Positions 47,380-59,041 of a stretch of DNA of 64,000 bases are shown one piece after another. Within the stretch, counting starts at the first letter, position 1; each line of letters opens with the position of its first letter. The stretch lies in NCBI GenBank assembly GCA_035610365.1, contig CM069432.1, forward strand, positions 108,395,529-108,459,528. Direction: 5' to 3'. This DNA comes from Aquatica leii. Its lineage: Eukaryota > Arthropoda > Insecta > Coleoptera > Lampyridae. The position numbers and the translations under genes were made by a program. Below the pieces are notes generated by a model that worked only from the letters and a program-made list of their open reading frames with translations, was not told where the DNA came from and did not search any database.

Positions 47380-48540
47380 TAAAAATTTCAAAGGTATTAT
47401 TTGTATTCTAACGATATTGTTTAGACGAGAACTTTTTGGATTTAAATGTAGTTATGTTTTTTCTGTTACTTAAGCTCACATTACATTCAGCACGTGAATT
47501 TTTTAATTCAAAGAATTTTATTAATTTCAGGTGTAAGCATTTTTTAATTAAAGAAATTCAATGAGGTAGTAGGATCATTTTTTTGTAGGTTGTTACGTTG
47601 TTATAATTTCTAATATACGAGAAATATACGTTGTTTGTTTTATATTCATTGCCATAGCGACTCAAATATAAAAAGATTATTCAAGGTTAATACTCCAATT
47701 TTCTCTATTGTTAGATAGGTCTAGTACTCATAGCGTACTACAATTGGTATTGTTTTTTTCCCATTGTGAATGTTTTATTTTTTGTAACCACAGACTGAAA
47801 GATAATTAAGGGAATTTTATAATTGGGTGGTTTTGTTTTTTTTTTCTATCGACTACTATTCATTTCCTGTCTCCTGCTTGTTTTTTCTGCAGTTTCATTT
47901 ATTGTGTTTTACACTGAGAACTTTTTTAGTCAATTTACAATATTCGTCAAAATTGTTTGAAATAATTTTAAGAAGAATTGTTCATTATAATCAGATTAAA
48001 GATTTAATAATAAATTTAATTAGATTAGTTAAAGTCTGTGTAAAATATACAAAATATATAACGCATTTTTGTTTCAACGTAATATTTGTTCTTAAAAACA
48101 CTATTTTCTAACTTTTAGAAAACGCTATTTTGTAATTTCTCTTCGTATTTTTATACGCATTTAACTACTTTGCCATGAATCTAACATAGAAAATAGCACA
48201 TACAAAAACTTGTAGATAAAATGGTGAGATGAAGAAGTTATGCTTGTAAATTCTCAAACAACATTGATTAAAAATTTGTCTAATTTGTTAGTGGAAGACT
48301 GAATGGTACTGACAATGGGTCGAAGAGGTATACATTCTGAATTTAAGGTTCGCATATAGACGGGGTTATTTTCAGTGGACGTATATTTTCAGAAAGCAGA
48401 TATGATTGGTTTAGCTTCCGGTAAATGTTAATTAACTTTAATAGTAAAGTTTCTTTATTCTCTTTAATTATGTTCTCAATAATAAATTTAACCTTTTCAT
48501 TCAAGGAGGGACATACAAACTACCTAGTTTTTGTTTCTGG
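47380..48540. other. AT-rich stretch right of the palindrome
   Basis: No gene supported. The 94-codon frame at 47827 is T-rich and hydrophobic by composition only. Confidence 0.5.
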
Positions 48541-48575
48541 CGACGTTTCTTACACTAAATGTGTACTTCTTCAGG
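48541..48575 (-). ncRNA. Hammerhead-ribozyme-like motif
   Basis: The minus strand reads CTGAAGA, stem TACAC-ATTTA-GTGTA, then GAAAC and GTC. The CUGANGA and GAA core elements and a perfect 5-bp stem II are present. Stem III would be only the self-complementary ACGU, so activity would need a dimer. It is paired with an inverse copy at 48686-48720. Confidence 0.4.
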
Positions 48576-48685
48576 TCGAAAGAAAATTTGAGAAATTATT
48601 CCGAAGATTCAACATGAGCATCAACCTTAGAGTAATAGTCATAAACATAAAGAATATGTATATAATTGCTCAAATTTTCTATTGG

Positions 48686-48720
48686 CCTGAGGAATTGCAT
48701 ATTTAGTGCACGAAACGTCG
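48686..48720 (+). ncRNA. Hammerhead-ribozyme-like motif (inverted partner)
   Basis: Reads CTGAGGA, stem around TGCA-TATTTAG-TGCA, then CGAAACGTCG. Together with 48541-48575 it forms the ends of a 180-bp inverted structure. Confidence 0.4.
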
Positions 48721-49069
48721 TCAGAAAGAAAAATTGAGTAGTTTTTATGCTCCTGTTTGAATGAAGAAGTTAAATTTATTTTTAGTTAACTTTGATTAAA
48801 ACAACAGTGGTATTACCTTTGTTTACTGGAAGAACAAGATTGAGATTGTTGCTAAGATTTTTCAAAGTTAACTGTTCCGAATTCGATTTTTTTTTTCTTT
48901 TTTTCTGGCATTCTATTGAACTTTTTTTGGATATTTTTTTTATACGAATCAGGTAGTCATACCACTCAGTTGCTTTTTTATTCTGTTAGAAGTTTTAAGT
49001 TCAAATTTTTGATTTTTACTAATATCTTGCAGCTGTTATTTTTGATTTGTGTTTTTCGATCATCATCCA

Positions 49070-49330
49070 CATTTCTGATGTGTAGTTGAGTGTAGGTGCA
49101 TGGATAGTTTTGTTTAAGTGTAGCTATTTTTTTCTTTCCTATTGTGTTATTGTTCATTTGGTAGTAAACTCTACCTACTTGTGCTATTCTATTTAGTTTT
49201 TCTTGGTCTATTTCGCCATTTTTATTGATCATACTTCCTATGTGAATTTTCATTTTGCTTACTAGTTTTAGTCGTCGTTTATCTATACTTACATCTATGT
49301 TTTCTTTTATTTTTTGTTATATGTAGAATT
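49070..49330 (-). pseudogene. LINE reverse transcriptase C-terminal fragment
   Basis: On the minus strand the frame reads ...NIDVSIDKRRLKLVSKMK, IHIGSMINKNGEIDQEKLNR, then IAQVGRVYYQMNNNTIGKKK. This matches the segment following the catalytic domain of non-LTR reverse transcriptases ('YLGS.I.KDG.I..EI..RI..A...Y..L'). The catalytic core is absent. Frames upstream are broken. Confidence 0.65.
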
Positions 49331-49399
49331 TTACTTTTGTTTTTGTTCATTTTCATTCTTTTTTCTTTTGTAGAACATTTACTTTTTCTACGAATAGCA

Positions 49400-51880
49400 T
49401 ATAATAGTTATTATTAATTTTCATAGTTTAGTGTAAAGCTTTAGTAAGGTTTTTCTAATGTATCATAGTAGGTACTGGGGTCGACCAAATTTTTAGAAAA
49501 CGGTTGTGATGTTTGGTTTTATTTTTGCATAATCGCCGATTAATTATTATTGTGGATAGTTATTGTATGAACTGTAACTGCGTCGTTTTGCTTGGAGCAC
49601 AATACTTTTTTAATGATCTTACGAGCAGTTCGTTATGGTTTTAACTTCCAACACTCGGTCGCTGCATTTTCACAAGGAGTGGCTCGTGCCGTAAGCTTTT
49701 AAAATAATATTTGGTCTTGATATCAGAATGTTTTGCTTACGTTTATGCATTTGTAGATTAGTGTTTAACAGTATATCAACATTAAAACAAAACATTATAA
49801 ATGCTAAACGACACTAAATACTGTATTCATTTTTAAATGTGGTCTTATCTTAATCAAAGTACTGCGAAGATGTTCTTGAACATTTTGTGTTATTAGTATT
49901 ACAACAGTTTGAAGTTCTTGGACGACTATACCAAGTCGTTACAGAGCGTTTATAGTTTTGCAGCGAACGTGGATTCATTTATTAGAATCTTTCTTGTACG
50001 ATTTCTGTTAGGTATGCAGGCATGTTTTGGTTGTGCTGCTAATTATAGGCTTTTTGCTAGCCTAATATACGTCTTGTTTAGTATTTTTGGTCGATTTAAT
50101 TAACTTTGCTGTTCTTTTTTTAGTAACGCTTATTCTAAATTTTTAATTTTTTTAATAACCTTTTTAATGTTTTTTACATGTACGTATATTTATTAGTTTG
50201 GGTGTATTGTATTTGCGTACACTTTCTGATAGAATTTTTGGGTTCAATTGGACAATGAAATAGTTTGCTTCGGTGTATAAGAATATAATTGTTAAATTGC
50301 ATTGTTGCGTTATTACCAGCAGAAATTACTTATCGTTCACTTTTGTCTAGAAATTTTTTGGCGATTTATTATTAAATAAACTTTGCAGTAATTAATATCT
50401 AAATAGATTTTTATAATCAAGCTTTATACGCAGTTTGTATGCTTGCATTAACGAGTTGTACAGTAAATATTATATTTTGTTTTGTTTACTAATAAAACTT
50501 TTAACTCGCTAAATAGTCTAATACCCTAACATTTTATATAACGTATACATTTAAGATTTTCTACTCTGTCGGGATATTTATTCGATTTATATAATGTGTA
50601 GAATTTTGTAGTAGAAATATTATTATCTTTAATACCTTTAGTAAAAAGAGATTATTTTGCTCATTTATGCTTCAATCAGATACAAATCGTATTTAAAAAA
50701 ATCTATTGCATTTTTGAAGTTGGTTTTGTTCTTATAATATTCTTCTATCGTTAAGGAGTCTTCAATTTTGTTTATTATATATACATGTTGGTTTTTTATA
50801 AGGTCTTTATGTATTTGTCATATTCTGTATGTCAGTTAACGGTCATGACTACAAATCTACAACATTCTTATTATTTATAAAATGATATTCTGGAGAATTA
50901 TGTTAATGTGAAGAATTTGTCATAATTTATTAATTTCTTAGTTTTTTTATTTATGTGTTCTTGAATCGACTTATTAGTGTACTAGTACAAATAATTCGTT
51001 GTACCTACACATTTTTGTCGTTCATATCAGACGCATCGACATTAAAAAAATCTGTTGCGAAACAAGGGTTCTAATCTTATTATCGTAATTACAATTATTA
51101 TATAGTTTGTTTGTACCTATAATGCTTTTAGCATTTATTAAAGCTTTACTGGGCAAATTTTTAGAAGTATCTTAGTTTGTTTTCGATTTTATGAAAGAAA
51201 AACAAAGTTATGGTTTTAAGAATTTTGAAGAGAATAATCTATTATTTTAAATTGTTTGACTATTATTTATTAATGCAATATATAAAGGGAACTTTGAATT
51301 ACATATATGAAATGTATTTAAAGACCATTGGTGTGTGACAAAGCTGACCGTAAATCTATTGTGTACAAATTTTTAGTCTTATTGTAAAACCTTCATTTTA
51401 CGAAATAGTTGCTATACGAAAATATCTAAATGTGAGTGTTGCATGTGAATAGAATTGTTAAAGCTTCATTATGGATCGTTTTATCGCCACTTTGACAATA
51501 ACTTTAGAAAGGAGTTTTTATTTTTTTCTTTATTTATATTGTACGTGAATAAAATTAGAAAATAATATGCCTACTTTAGCACATATTTGTTTTCTTCAGA
51601 ATATATATATTTTTTTGAAAATTTGTTGTTAAATTAAATTAAAATTTGTTGGTTGTTGCGTATACTGCCACTAATATGTATTAACTAAATAAGGGTGTAT
51701 ATGCCGCGCCTATTCTGGTTTATTAAGGAAACCTTCACGTAATACATTTAAAAATCGATTTTATACTATTTTGAATTAAAACTTTATCTGCTTGCATTTA
51801 TCTAGTATTTTCAAAGTTTGTATTTGTTCTATTTAAATTTTCAATTAGATGTTTGTCACATTTTTCTTTTTCTGTACTAA
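49400..51880. other. AT-rich stretch
   Basis: No gene or clear repeat supported. The 64-codon frame at 49909 is not protein-like enough to call. Confidence 0.5.
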
Positions 51881-52085
51881 TTATGGTGTACATTTTTTGT
51901 GTAACTTTTTATGAAGTCGATCACAATGATTGTGGAAATTTTTATGATCTAAAAAAATATGATTTAATGATCCAGGTACACCACAACGTTTACATAACAT
52001 AGACGATTCCAAACCTATTTTACATAAATGCAAAGGAAAATTTTTATGTTCAGTTTTAATTCTAGTAACAACCGTACTTATTCTT
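51881..52085 (-). pseudogene. I/jockey-type LINE ORF2 C-terminal remnant
   Basis: Minus frame reads ISTVVTRIKTEHKNFPLHLC, KIGLESSMLCKRCGVPGSLN, HIFLDHKNF, ending at TAA (51881-51883). The C-x2-C...LNHIF pattern with H-x-x-FP-HL is the C-terminal region of ORF2 in I, R1 and jockey-type LINEs. It is related to, but diverged from, 15042-15310. Confidence 0.75.
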
Positions 52086-52278
52086 CTGCTTCAATATCTT
52101 CTACGAAACCATGATATTGTAGGTATGTGAATTGGAATTTACTATTATCGTGTACGTTTCGATCCAATTTTTAAAAAAATGTTTTTTTAGCGATATTGAT
52201 AATATTATTATTAATTATGATTTTAAATGATTTAATGCTTTTCCCATATACGTAACTGTTTTTTATTTATTAATTATT

Positions 52279-52320
52279 GGCGGCTACATGTTTCGACCTA
52301 ACGGTCATCATCAGGCCTCT
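52279..52320 (-). ncRNA. Hammerhead-ribozyme-like motif with stem I and II
   Basis: The minus strand reads GGC-CTGATGA-T-GACC-GTTA-GGTC-GAAAC-AT-GTA-GCC. It has the invariant CUGAUGA and GAA, a 4-bp stem II (GACC/GGTC), a 2-bp stem III (AC/GU) and a 3-bp stem I (GGC/GCC) beside a GUA cleavage triplet. Very short stem III is typical of the ribozymes described in Penelope-like elements. No Penelope reverse transcriptase is visible nearby. Confidence 0.5.
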
Positions 52321-52739
52321 AAAATTATCAATTAAAGTAATTGACGGTAATTTTCACGCTGTCGCACTCTACGCATAATAGCGTTAAACAGAAGAGATAA
52401 CAACAATAAAATTAACCAAGACTCACACGAAATAATGTGAATGATAAAAAAAAACGTCAGATATGCCATTACTACTTAATTCATTTGAATAAATATTTAA
52501 TCATTTACTACCTCTGAGTAACTACACCTTCTTGCCAAGTTTGATCACTAAATTCCCACCCCTTCTTGGTGTTGCAATTTCATAGTAGACCAGTATACAT
52601 TTATATAAAATCTTAAGCTTTCGCGGTTGTTATGTTTATGATTATAAGCGACTTTCGGCTTAGATCGCGTCGTAGTTAAACACCCAGACTTAGGTTTGGT
52701 CCTAGTCTTTTCTAGAGAGCCAAAACAAGAAGAAGAACT

Positions 52740-52930
52740 TGGTCTTTGCCGTATTGTCGTTCGTGAACGCAAATAAGCTGACGTTTTGCAAGACATTGCA
52801 GCTTGCATCTTCAGAGTGGTAAATGTCACTGTCACAGTTTACCACATTTACCACTCTGAAGATGCAAACTGCAATGTCTTGCGAAACGTTTGTTTAGGTT
52901 CACGAACGACAATACGGCAAAGGCCAAGTT
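52740..52930. repeat. Palindromic element with hammerhead-like arms
   Basis: Arms of about 85-90 bp (GCCGTATTGTCGTTCGTGAA at left; TTCACGAACGACAATACGGC at right) meet at about 52833. Each arm contains CTGAAGATGCAA...TTGC followed by (G/A)AAAC: minus 52780-52814, plus 52856-52890. The left motif has lost the first G of GAAA. Confidence 0.8.
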
Positions 52931-53429
52931 CTGCTTTTTGGATTTTGAAAATAGCTAGAGTTCATTTCAAGACTAAAGAACCGCTGCGCAGAAACCAATT
53001 TTGTTTCGAATGTCAATACATTATCCAACTACAAAACGTTTGCACTTTTCATACGGCGTTTAAGGTGTGCACATTATTAAATTAAAGAGTAACCATTACA
53101 TTAATTTGACACATTGTTTACAGCAGATGCTTTTAATTAGAATTTATTTCGCATGATCCCATACCGGTTCTACAAACGCGCGAGCCTTTTTGCATGTTAA
53201 AACTGCATATGAACTCTTGTAGTGGGGGTCGCAACTTCACGTTAGAATGCTCTGCTACATATACAGCCATGGGCTCAAATAATTGTAGTCCGAACATACA
53301 GAAATACCTATTTAATATACGTTGTTTTAAATGACGACCACATTAAATTAATGTTTTAGAGTAATACAAAGTATATTTTTAAATATTTTAATTAATAATT
53401 ATTTGTACCGCTTTTTTTGTTTTAATGAA
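52931..53429. other. Non-coding stretch
   Basis: No gene supported. Confidence 0.5.
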
Positions 53430-53478
53430 CGTCTGGGGGGCTGGCGCCCTAGAGCTCTTATGAACTAGCCGCCACTGT
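53430..53478 (-). repeat. Isolated hAT-like terminus
   Basis: Reverse complement starts CAGTGGCGGCTAGTTCATAA and ends GCGCCAGCCCCCCAGACG, a GC-rich TE end of the CAGTGGCGG type. No partner end was found. Confidence 0.45.
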
Positions 53479-55848
53479 GCATAGTAGTAATAAGGTCATA
53501 CTTTGTGTAAACATGTTTCAGGGTCAAATTCCCATGTTAAAAGCATATTTCGTTTACTTTTATAAAAAAAAACTTTTAAACTGATAAATAGTGACAATAT
53601 GATGGTGTATACTAGTGACGGATGGTGGTCAATGCAGCAGCAGGTTCATTTCAATATTAAAACTTTAAAAACGTTGTTATTTTACTACATGACCCTTGAG
53701 CAAGTTCGCTAGTTTTCGAATGCGCATTCATTGAGATTTTAAACGTTACATATTATATGTATTTGCAATTGTAAAAAAATTGCATTTTTTAGGATCATTG
53801 ACGAAATGACCTAACTGGTGTATACAAAAGCATGCACAGAATTTGGAGTTGATAATACTTCTATTCTGACAATACTGATGATACTGGAAAATGTATTTGA
53901 CAACAGTTTTATATAAGTGATATTTTTTTGATCGAATTTTTTTTTTAATTTAATCGAAGTAATGGTCAACATTGGATATATGATAAACTATAAAATTTAA
54001 TCATTTAATTAGTATTCGATGTTGTTTTCGTACAAGTAAGTTGATTGTGTTTTCTATTCAATTGAATTCTTAAATATGTTTTTTGTATAGTCCATATTTA
54101 CAGCAACGCTGGAATGTTACAAATATTTACTGAATATCTGCAAATTGCAGATCTACATGTTTTCAAATATCGTACTACTAACACACATATAACAACTAAA
54201 TGAGTCACATTACCACTCAATGAATTAACTACTTGATCGTAGTTGAATAGTGCTTAGCCTTGTGACGTTTCGAGGGGGCGACCGGAAGTGCCCTTATTGC
54301 TAATTGAGCTATTTGCAAATAATGCATTTTTTTCTATTAAACTGTCTATTGTCGTTTAAAATTATCTTCGAAAAGTGTATTGGAAACAGGTCGAACGGAA
54401 AACTATATTGGAAATAAATTCTAACTGTTAATTAGAGTTCTAGTGTTTACGTAACAACATTGGTATTAAATGCAAATCTAAAATCAAAATATTTTTTATA
54501 TTAGTTACGAATAATTTTGTGTATACATAAATAAAAATAGTAGTATAATTAATAACATCGCCATTTAATTTGTTAAAAAGTTACTCTATTCTCAGGAATT
54601 GATTACGTCAAAAACATGAAAATATATTTTTAATGTTTTTGAATTTTTAATTAGCGTTCAGGCATTTTTTAATTAAGTAATTGGGTTAGTCGCTTTAAAC
54701 TTTTTATTTGTAACGATGTTTAAAAATTTCTGTATACAGTTCCTTAATTCTAAATCAATTTAGGCTCAGTTGTATTATATCTAACAAAATTCGTTTATAA
54801 ATCTATGCAACGACCTCTGAAAAAATGTTTGACATTGCTAGGAATAATTTACGTGTTACTAACATACCGTCTAATCTATGTAACGATTGTGCAAACAATT
54901 TCTTGATAATACTTCCTTTACGTTAACCTAGTCGTCGAGATCTTTGCTTTACGTTATAAAAACTGGAAAGCTATATTGAATGCATAAATGTTTTTAATAA
55001 AAATTACTACGTAAATGATAAGCATAAGTTTAAAGGTTTCGGACAACAATTTCAATACTTAAAAATTATTATTACACAAATTCGTGTTTACTATGACCCA
55101 TTTTGTAGCATAGAATATCAATTCAAATAATTTTTTTAAATACGTATAATCAAAATTTGTGAAACTGCATACATATCAGCTACAGGTTTTCAGTAGTAAG
55201 GCATTAACAAGATGTTGTTTTTCTACACCTACATTATTAAGGTATGGTGTAGAAGTTGAAGATAGTAGACCATAAAGAGCATTGCAATGTATATGTATGC
55301 GTATAAAACAATTGTTAAATTCTTCATCTGAACTTCAACCACTATTGAAAATGAACGAGAACAAAATAAATATTTATATTTATTACTTATACTATATTGA
55401 AATTATTTTGCTTCTTGCATGTCGGGTTAACGAGTTGTAAACAAACAAATGTATAGTATAAAAATATAAAGAAACTCTTAAAATAAATTTTAATAATTGA
55501 CTAGACAAAGTAGAAATTTTTATTTTAATTAACTCAGTCAATTTAAAGTTTTCCATAAATCCGTTCGATTATATAATAATCAAGTTTTTCAATATTCGCA
55601 CTTTACTAAGTACAAACGATCCTCCAGGTAGAAGCAAACAAAATATTTAACGAAATTTCCATACATTTTATTATCCCAGATATACATTTTACCATCTCTT
55701 ATCTCTGTAAAGAGTTGTTACAAGATTATAGTCGGTTGATCCTACCGAGAACCGACACCAGCCATAAATAGAAAAACAAACATTGTATCTTTCTTCAGAT
55801 TTTAATTGGGAATTTTGTATGCAACATTAAAAAATTTAAATTATTTTA
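53479..55848. other. AT-rich stretch
   Basis: No gene supported. A small GC-richer patch at 54261-54295 has no identified role. Confidence 0.5.
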
Positions 55849-55855
55849 CTACAAC

Positions 55856-55951
55856 AGCCGACGGCGCCTGAGCTTGGGACTCCATTTGGACACGATCTTC
55901 CCCCCCCCCCCACATTGCGCGTTCTTGCGTCTGCTAGTTACGCCACTGCTT
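55856..55951 (-). repeat. TE fragment with C-tract
   Basis: Contains a run of 12 C at 55900-55911. On the minus strand it has CAGTGGCGTAACTAGCAGAC, a common transposon terminus. It is GC-rich against its surroundings. The 68-codon frame across it is not coding. Confidence 0.45.
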
Positions 55952-57201
55952 TTGATTCGATTTTCTGGAATAGTAGACGTCACTTGACGCCGATATATTG
56001 TGTTTTGGGTTGTTGGAAATAAGGCATGTTCCAATAAATTACAGATGAGATTCAATTAATAATTGGTACGATGTATTCGTTATTAAAATGAAAAATTAAT
56101 TAATAGAGTTGTCATTTATTATAATAGGTTCTTATGTAATATTTAGGTTTTTCAATAAGAATGTTATCAAGCTGATTAAAATTCAATTTGTAAGTATTTA
56201 TTTTCTACATTGTAGTTAAAATTTATTTTTGACAGTTGCGATGTCTACGAACGTGGTACTTAAGGCAAATTTAACAATCAATAACAATTACTTTTGAAAG
56301 GAGTCTTAAGGAACGATAAAATGCAATGCATTATTTCAAACTTCTACTATTTCAGCTACATGTTCAATATGAGACAAGCCGAAATAGAATTTAATAGCTC
56401 CAGTAAATATTTTGAGCGTCTGGAACAATACGACTAAATATGAGGTATTTGTCGACCAATACTGAAATGAGAAATGTGCGGTAAAGTTCCTAGTTGCAAT
56501 CGATGCAGTACTTGATCTAATTTCAGATAAATGAAAACTATTAAAATTAAACTGGAAATAAACTTCTATTGAGGTTAATGTTGAATAACAACGCTTTATT
56601 TATTATCGGATTGTTGCTGCTTAAGGTCCGCAGATGCAAATACATAATAGTTTCAAGTTATCTTCTATTTAAATTTATTATTCATATTAGGAAATTAACA
56701 CATTGTACGTAACGCTTACGTTAGAATTTTTTATTGAAAAAGTTTTTATCAAACTGTCTTTTCAAATAGTAGTAGTAGCGTTTATATTCTGTAAATCTCT
56801 TTTTGGAAGATAAAAAGAAAATGCTCGCGGGTACTTTCTTTAGAGACTAATTTTTATCTGAACTTCGCTTGAACATTAAATTGTCGTTATGTCTAGTTTA
56901 TTTAGTTCAAAGTTCAATAATACTTTTCCAGTTCATTTTCAAAGTATTATAGCAAATTTTCACTTAGAAAACCTATAGACTTTTACCAATCGTTGTTCAT
57001 TCGGGGAAGTTCTATATCTCTATGTTACTATTTAAATGTGATATATTGAACAGTAATCGCAAAGGTCAGATGTCTTATCACTTTACTGAAATATACACAT
57101 TCTTTCACATGATTGAATGTATCGGGTTAAGTCGGGGTCCGTAGCGCAGACCTAGTAGTAGCCAATGAAAAGTGATTAAGTGTTAAATTATATTTAAAAA
57201 A
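55952..57201. other. AT-rich stretch
   Basis: No gene supported. 57120-57170 is less AT-rich (GTCGGGGTCCGTAGCGCAGA) and lies just upstream of the candidate exon at 57202, so it could be 5' UTR or promoter. Confidence 0.45.
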
Positions 57202-57276
57202 ATGGAAACTGATTGTTTAATAAAACAGAATGGAATTAAGCCATACCAGGCAATTCAAAAACAAAAACGACGTAAA
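57202..57276 (+). CDS. Candidate first coding exon (METDCLIKQNG...)
   Basis: ATG in an A-rich context opens a 25-codon frame, METDCLIKQNGIKPYQAIQK then QKRRK, ending in phase at a consensus donor GTAAGT (57277). Composition is protein-like and basic at the end. The upstream 80 bp are less AT-rich. No partner exon or family recognised. Confidence 0.4.
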
Positions 57277-57282
57277 GTAAGT

Positions 57283-58478
57283 TTTAAGCTAAGTTTCATT
57301 TATGTTGTATGTATAAGTTTTTTAACCGTACCTCTGTAACGTAGTGAGTGTCTCGGTTACATTATTGTTTTGAAATATTTTATTCTACAAATGTTAATTT
57401 AAAGGCGATTTATTTGACGCTATCATTTTGTTTTTGTTTTGCTTTACTGTTTTTTTTAATGTTTTGCTTGATATCAAATGTTAATTACATTGATTGTTTA
57501 TTGGAATTACATCTCTTCTTTTAAAGTGTTTTGATACAATAATTGTGCATTTGCCTTTTCAAGTTATGTCTGTTACCTAGGTGTTTGAAAACGTCATTTT
57601 ATTGTTTTGGTAAATTCTAAATTCATTTTGTTTTTATATAGTTTTTTGGTTTTTATTCGTAGCTACATTCATAAATAATGTTTTTTTAAATCTAACGACA
57701 TTTTTGAAACTATTACGTTCTCTAAAACTTGGCATATAGTTTGTTTGTTTAATTACCGACACGGTTACTTCTAAAGCATAAGGACTTGAATTGAATCTAC
57801 CCTGATCACAACAATTATAGTAAGGTATTGAAATATTTCATTTTGGTTTTTACCAGGATTCTGAAGTTTTGCGTGGTCAGTGCAATGAACTTTATTAAGT
57901 GAATGTAAAGAATGAGTAAGCTTTTTTGTAATTAAATTATTGATAGCAGATATCGTCCTATTTTTATCGTAAATAATTAAATCTTGTCGATAATTTTGCG
58001 GTTTCCACTGACATTAACTGCTTTAATATTTATCTTTAGAAGTTCTTTGTTAAAAAAAGCTACTTAGTCTGAACTGTTTATAAAAATGTGACAATTTTAG
58101 TAGATACTACTATAACTGAACGGAGATTTTTTTTAAAATTTAAATTCGCTGATCAAGTTATTGAAAATTAGTTAAAAAATATTTTTCATCTCATAACAAT
58201 GTTACAGAACATTGTCGAAGCAGATAAAAGTTTCTTATATACATAATTTAGTTTCGTGAATTTACATAGTAAATGAATATTAAATAGTAGGTACTATTTT
58301 ACAAAACTTTATTTATTTTTGTATGGAGTGTTCTATTTATTTAATTCTTATTAATGTAATGCTATACATATTTGTGCAGATAGGAAACATATGTACACAT
58401 GTATTTTTACTTTTGAATAATTTAGAATGTTTACTAGACAATATTCATTGATTATATTAATTGAAATGTACATTGGTA
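57283..58478. other. AT-rich stretch, possible intron
   Basis: No exon recognised. It would be intron 1 of the candidate gene at 57202. Confidence 0.4.
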
Positions 58479-59039
58479 AAGTCCTCGCAATTTAACTTTC
58501 GATGCACGTCATTAATGACGTAAAATTCATACCACCCTATTTATAGCAAAAATTAAATAAACACCTAATTGTCTTACGGAATTTTTTTTGTCACGTTGTT
58601 GATGTGCTTACTACAGTTGCAGCGTTGTTGGCATCTGTCAAATTTAATTTGTATTTTTTATGTCAAAGTGCTCATTGTTTTTTATAATTATTTTTGATAC
58701 AAAACTGTACTATTTTGAGCTTGAACGAGATAATGGTGGTCTATTGATATCAGTAAATGCTGTGCGAGAGGTACCCTTTTACATAATATTTAAATTGTGG
58801 TAATACATACATATATTCTACAGTTATTTCTGTAGTGGTTGCTAACAACGAGGTTCTTAGATCTCCTCAAAACGTAAGCGTAGTACACCTGTTACGAATG
58901 TAGAAACATTTAATGAAAACGTAATTCGCAATGTAATATTATGAAAACAGTAAGTTTACATTATAATACCGACAACATGGTTGAATAACTACGTCACTGA
59001 CGTTAATGACGTGCATCGAAAGTAAAATTGCGATGACTA
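58479..59039. mobile_element. TA-flanked MITE, about 561 bp
   Basis: Left end AAGTCCTCGCAATTTAACTT then TCGATGCACGTCATTAATGA. The right end is the inverse (TAGTCATCGCAATTTTACTT...) with few mismatches over about 42 bp. TA lies on both sides (58477-58478, 59040-59041), so it is Tc1/mariner-like and non-coding. Confidence 0.8.
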
Positions 59040-59041
59040 TA

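Noticed and set aside
48978..49069. C-terminal extension of the 91-codon frame as real RT sequence
   Set aside because: After about 49110 the translation loses resemblance to reverse transcriptases, so a frameshift is likely.
52548..53085. Two frames of 95 and 99 codons around the 52.8-kb palindrome
   Set aside because: Both read the hairpin arms (shared SRTTIRQRPSS) and have no protein family.
54241..54300. GAAACGTC on the minus strand as another hammerhead
   Set aside because: No CUGANGA element at the required distance upstream.
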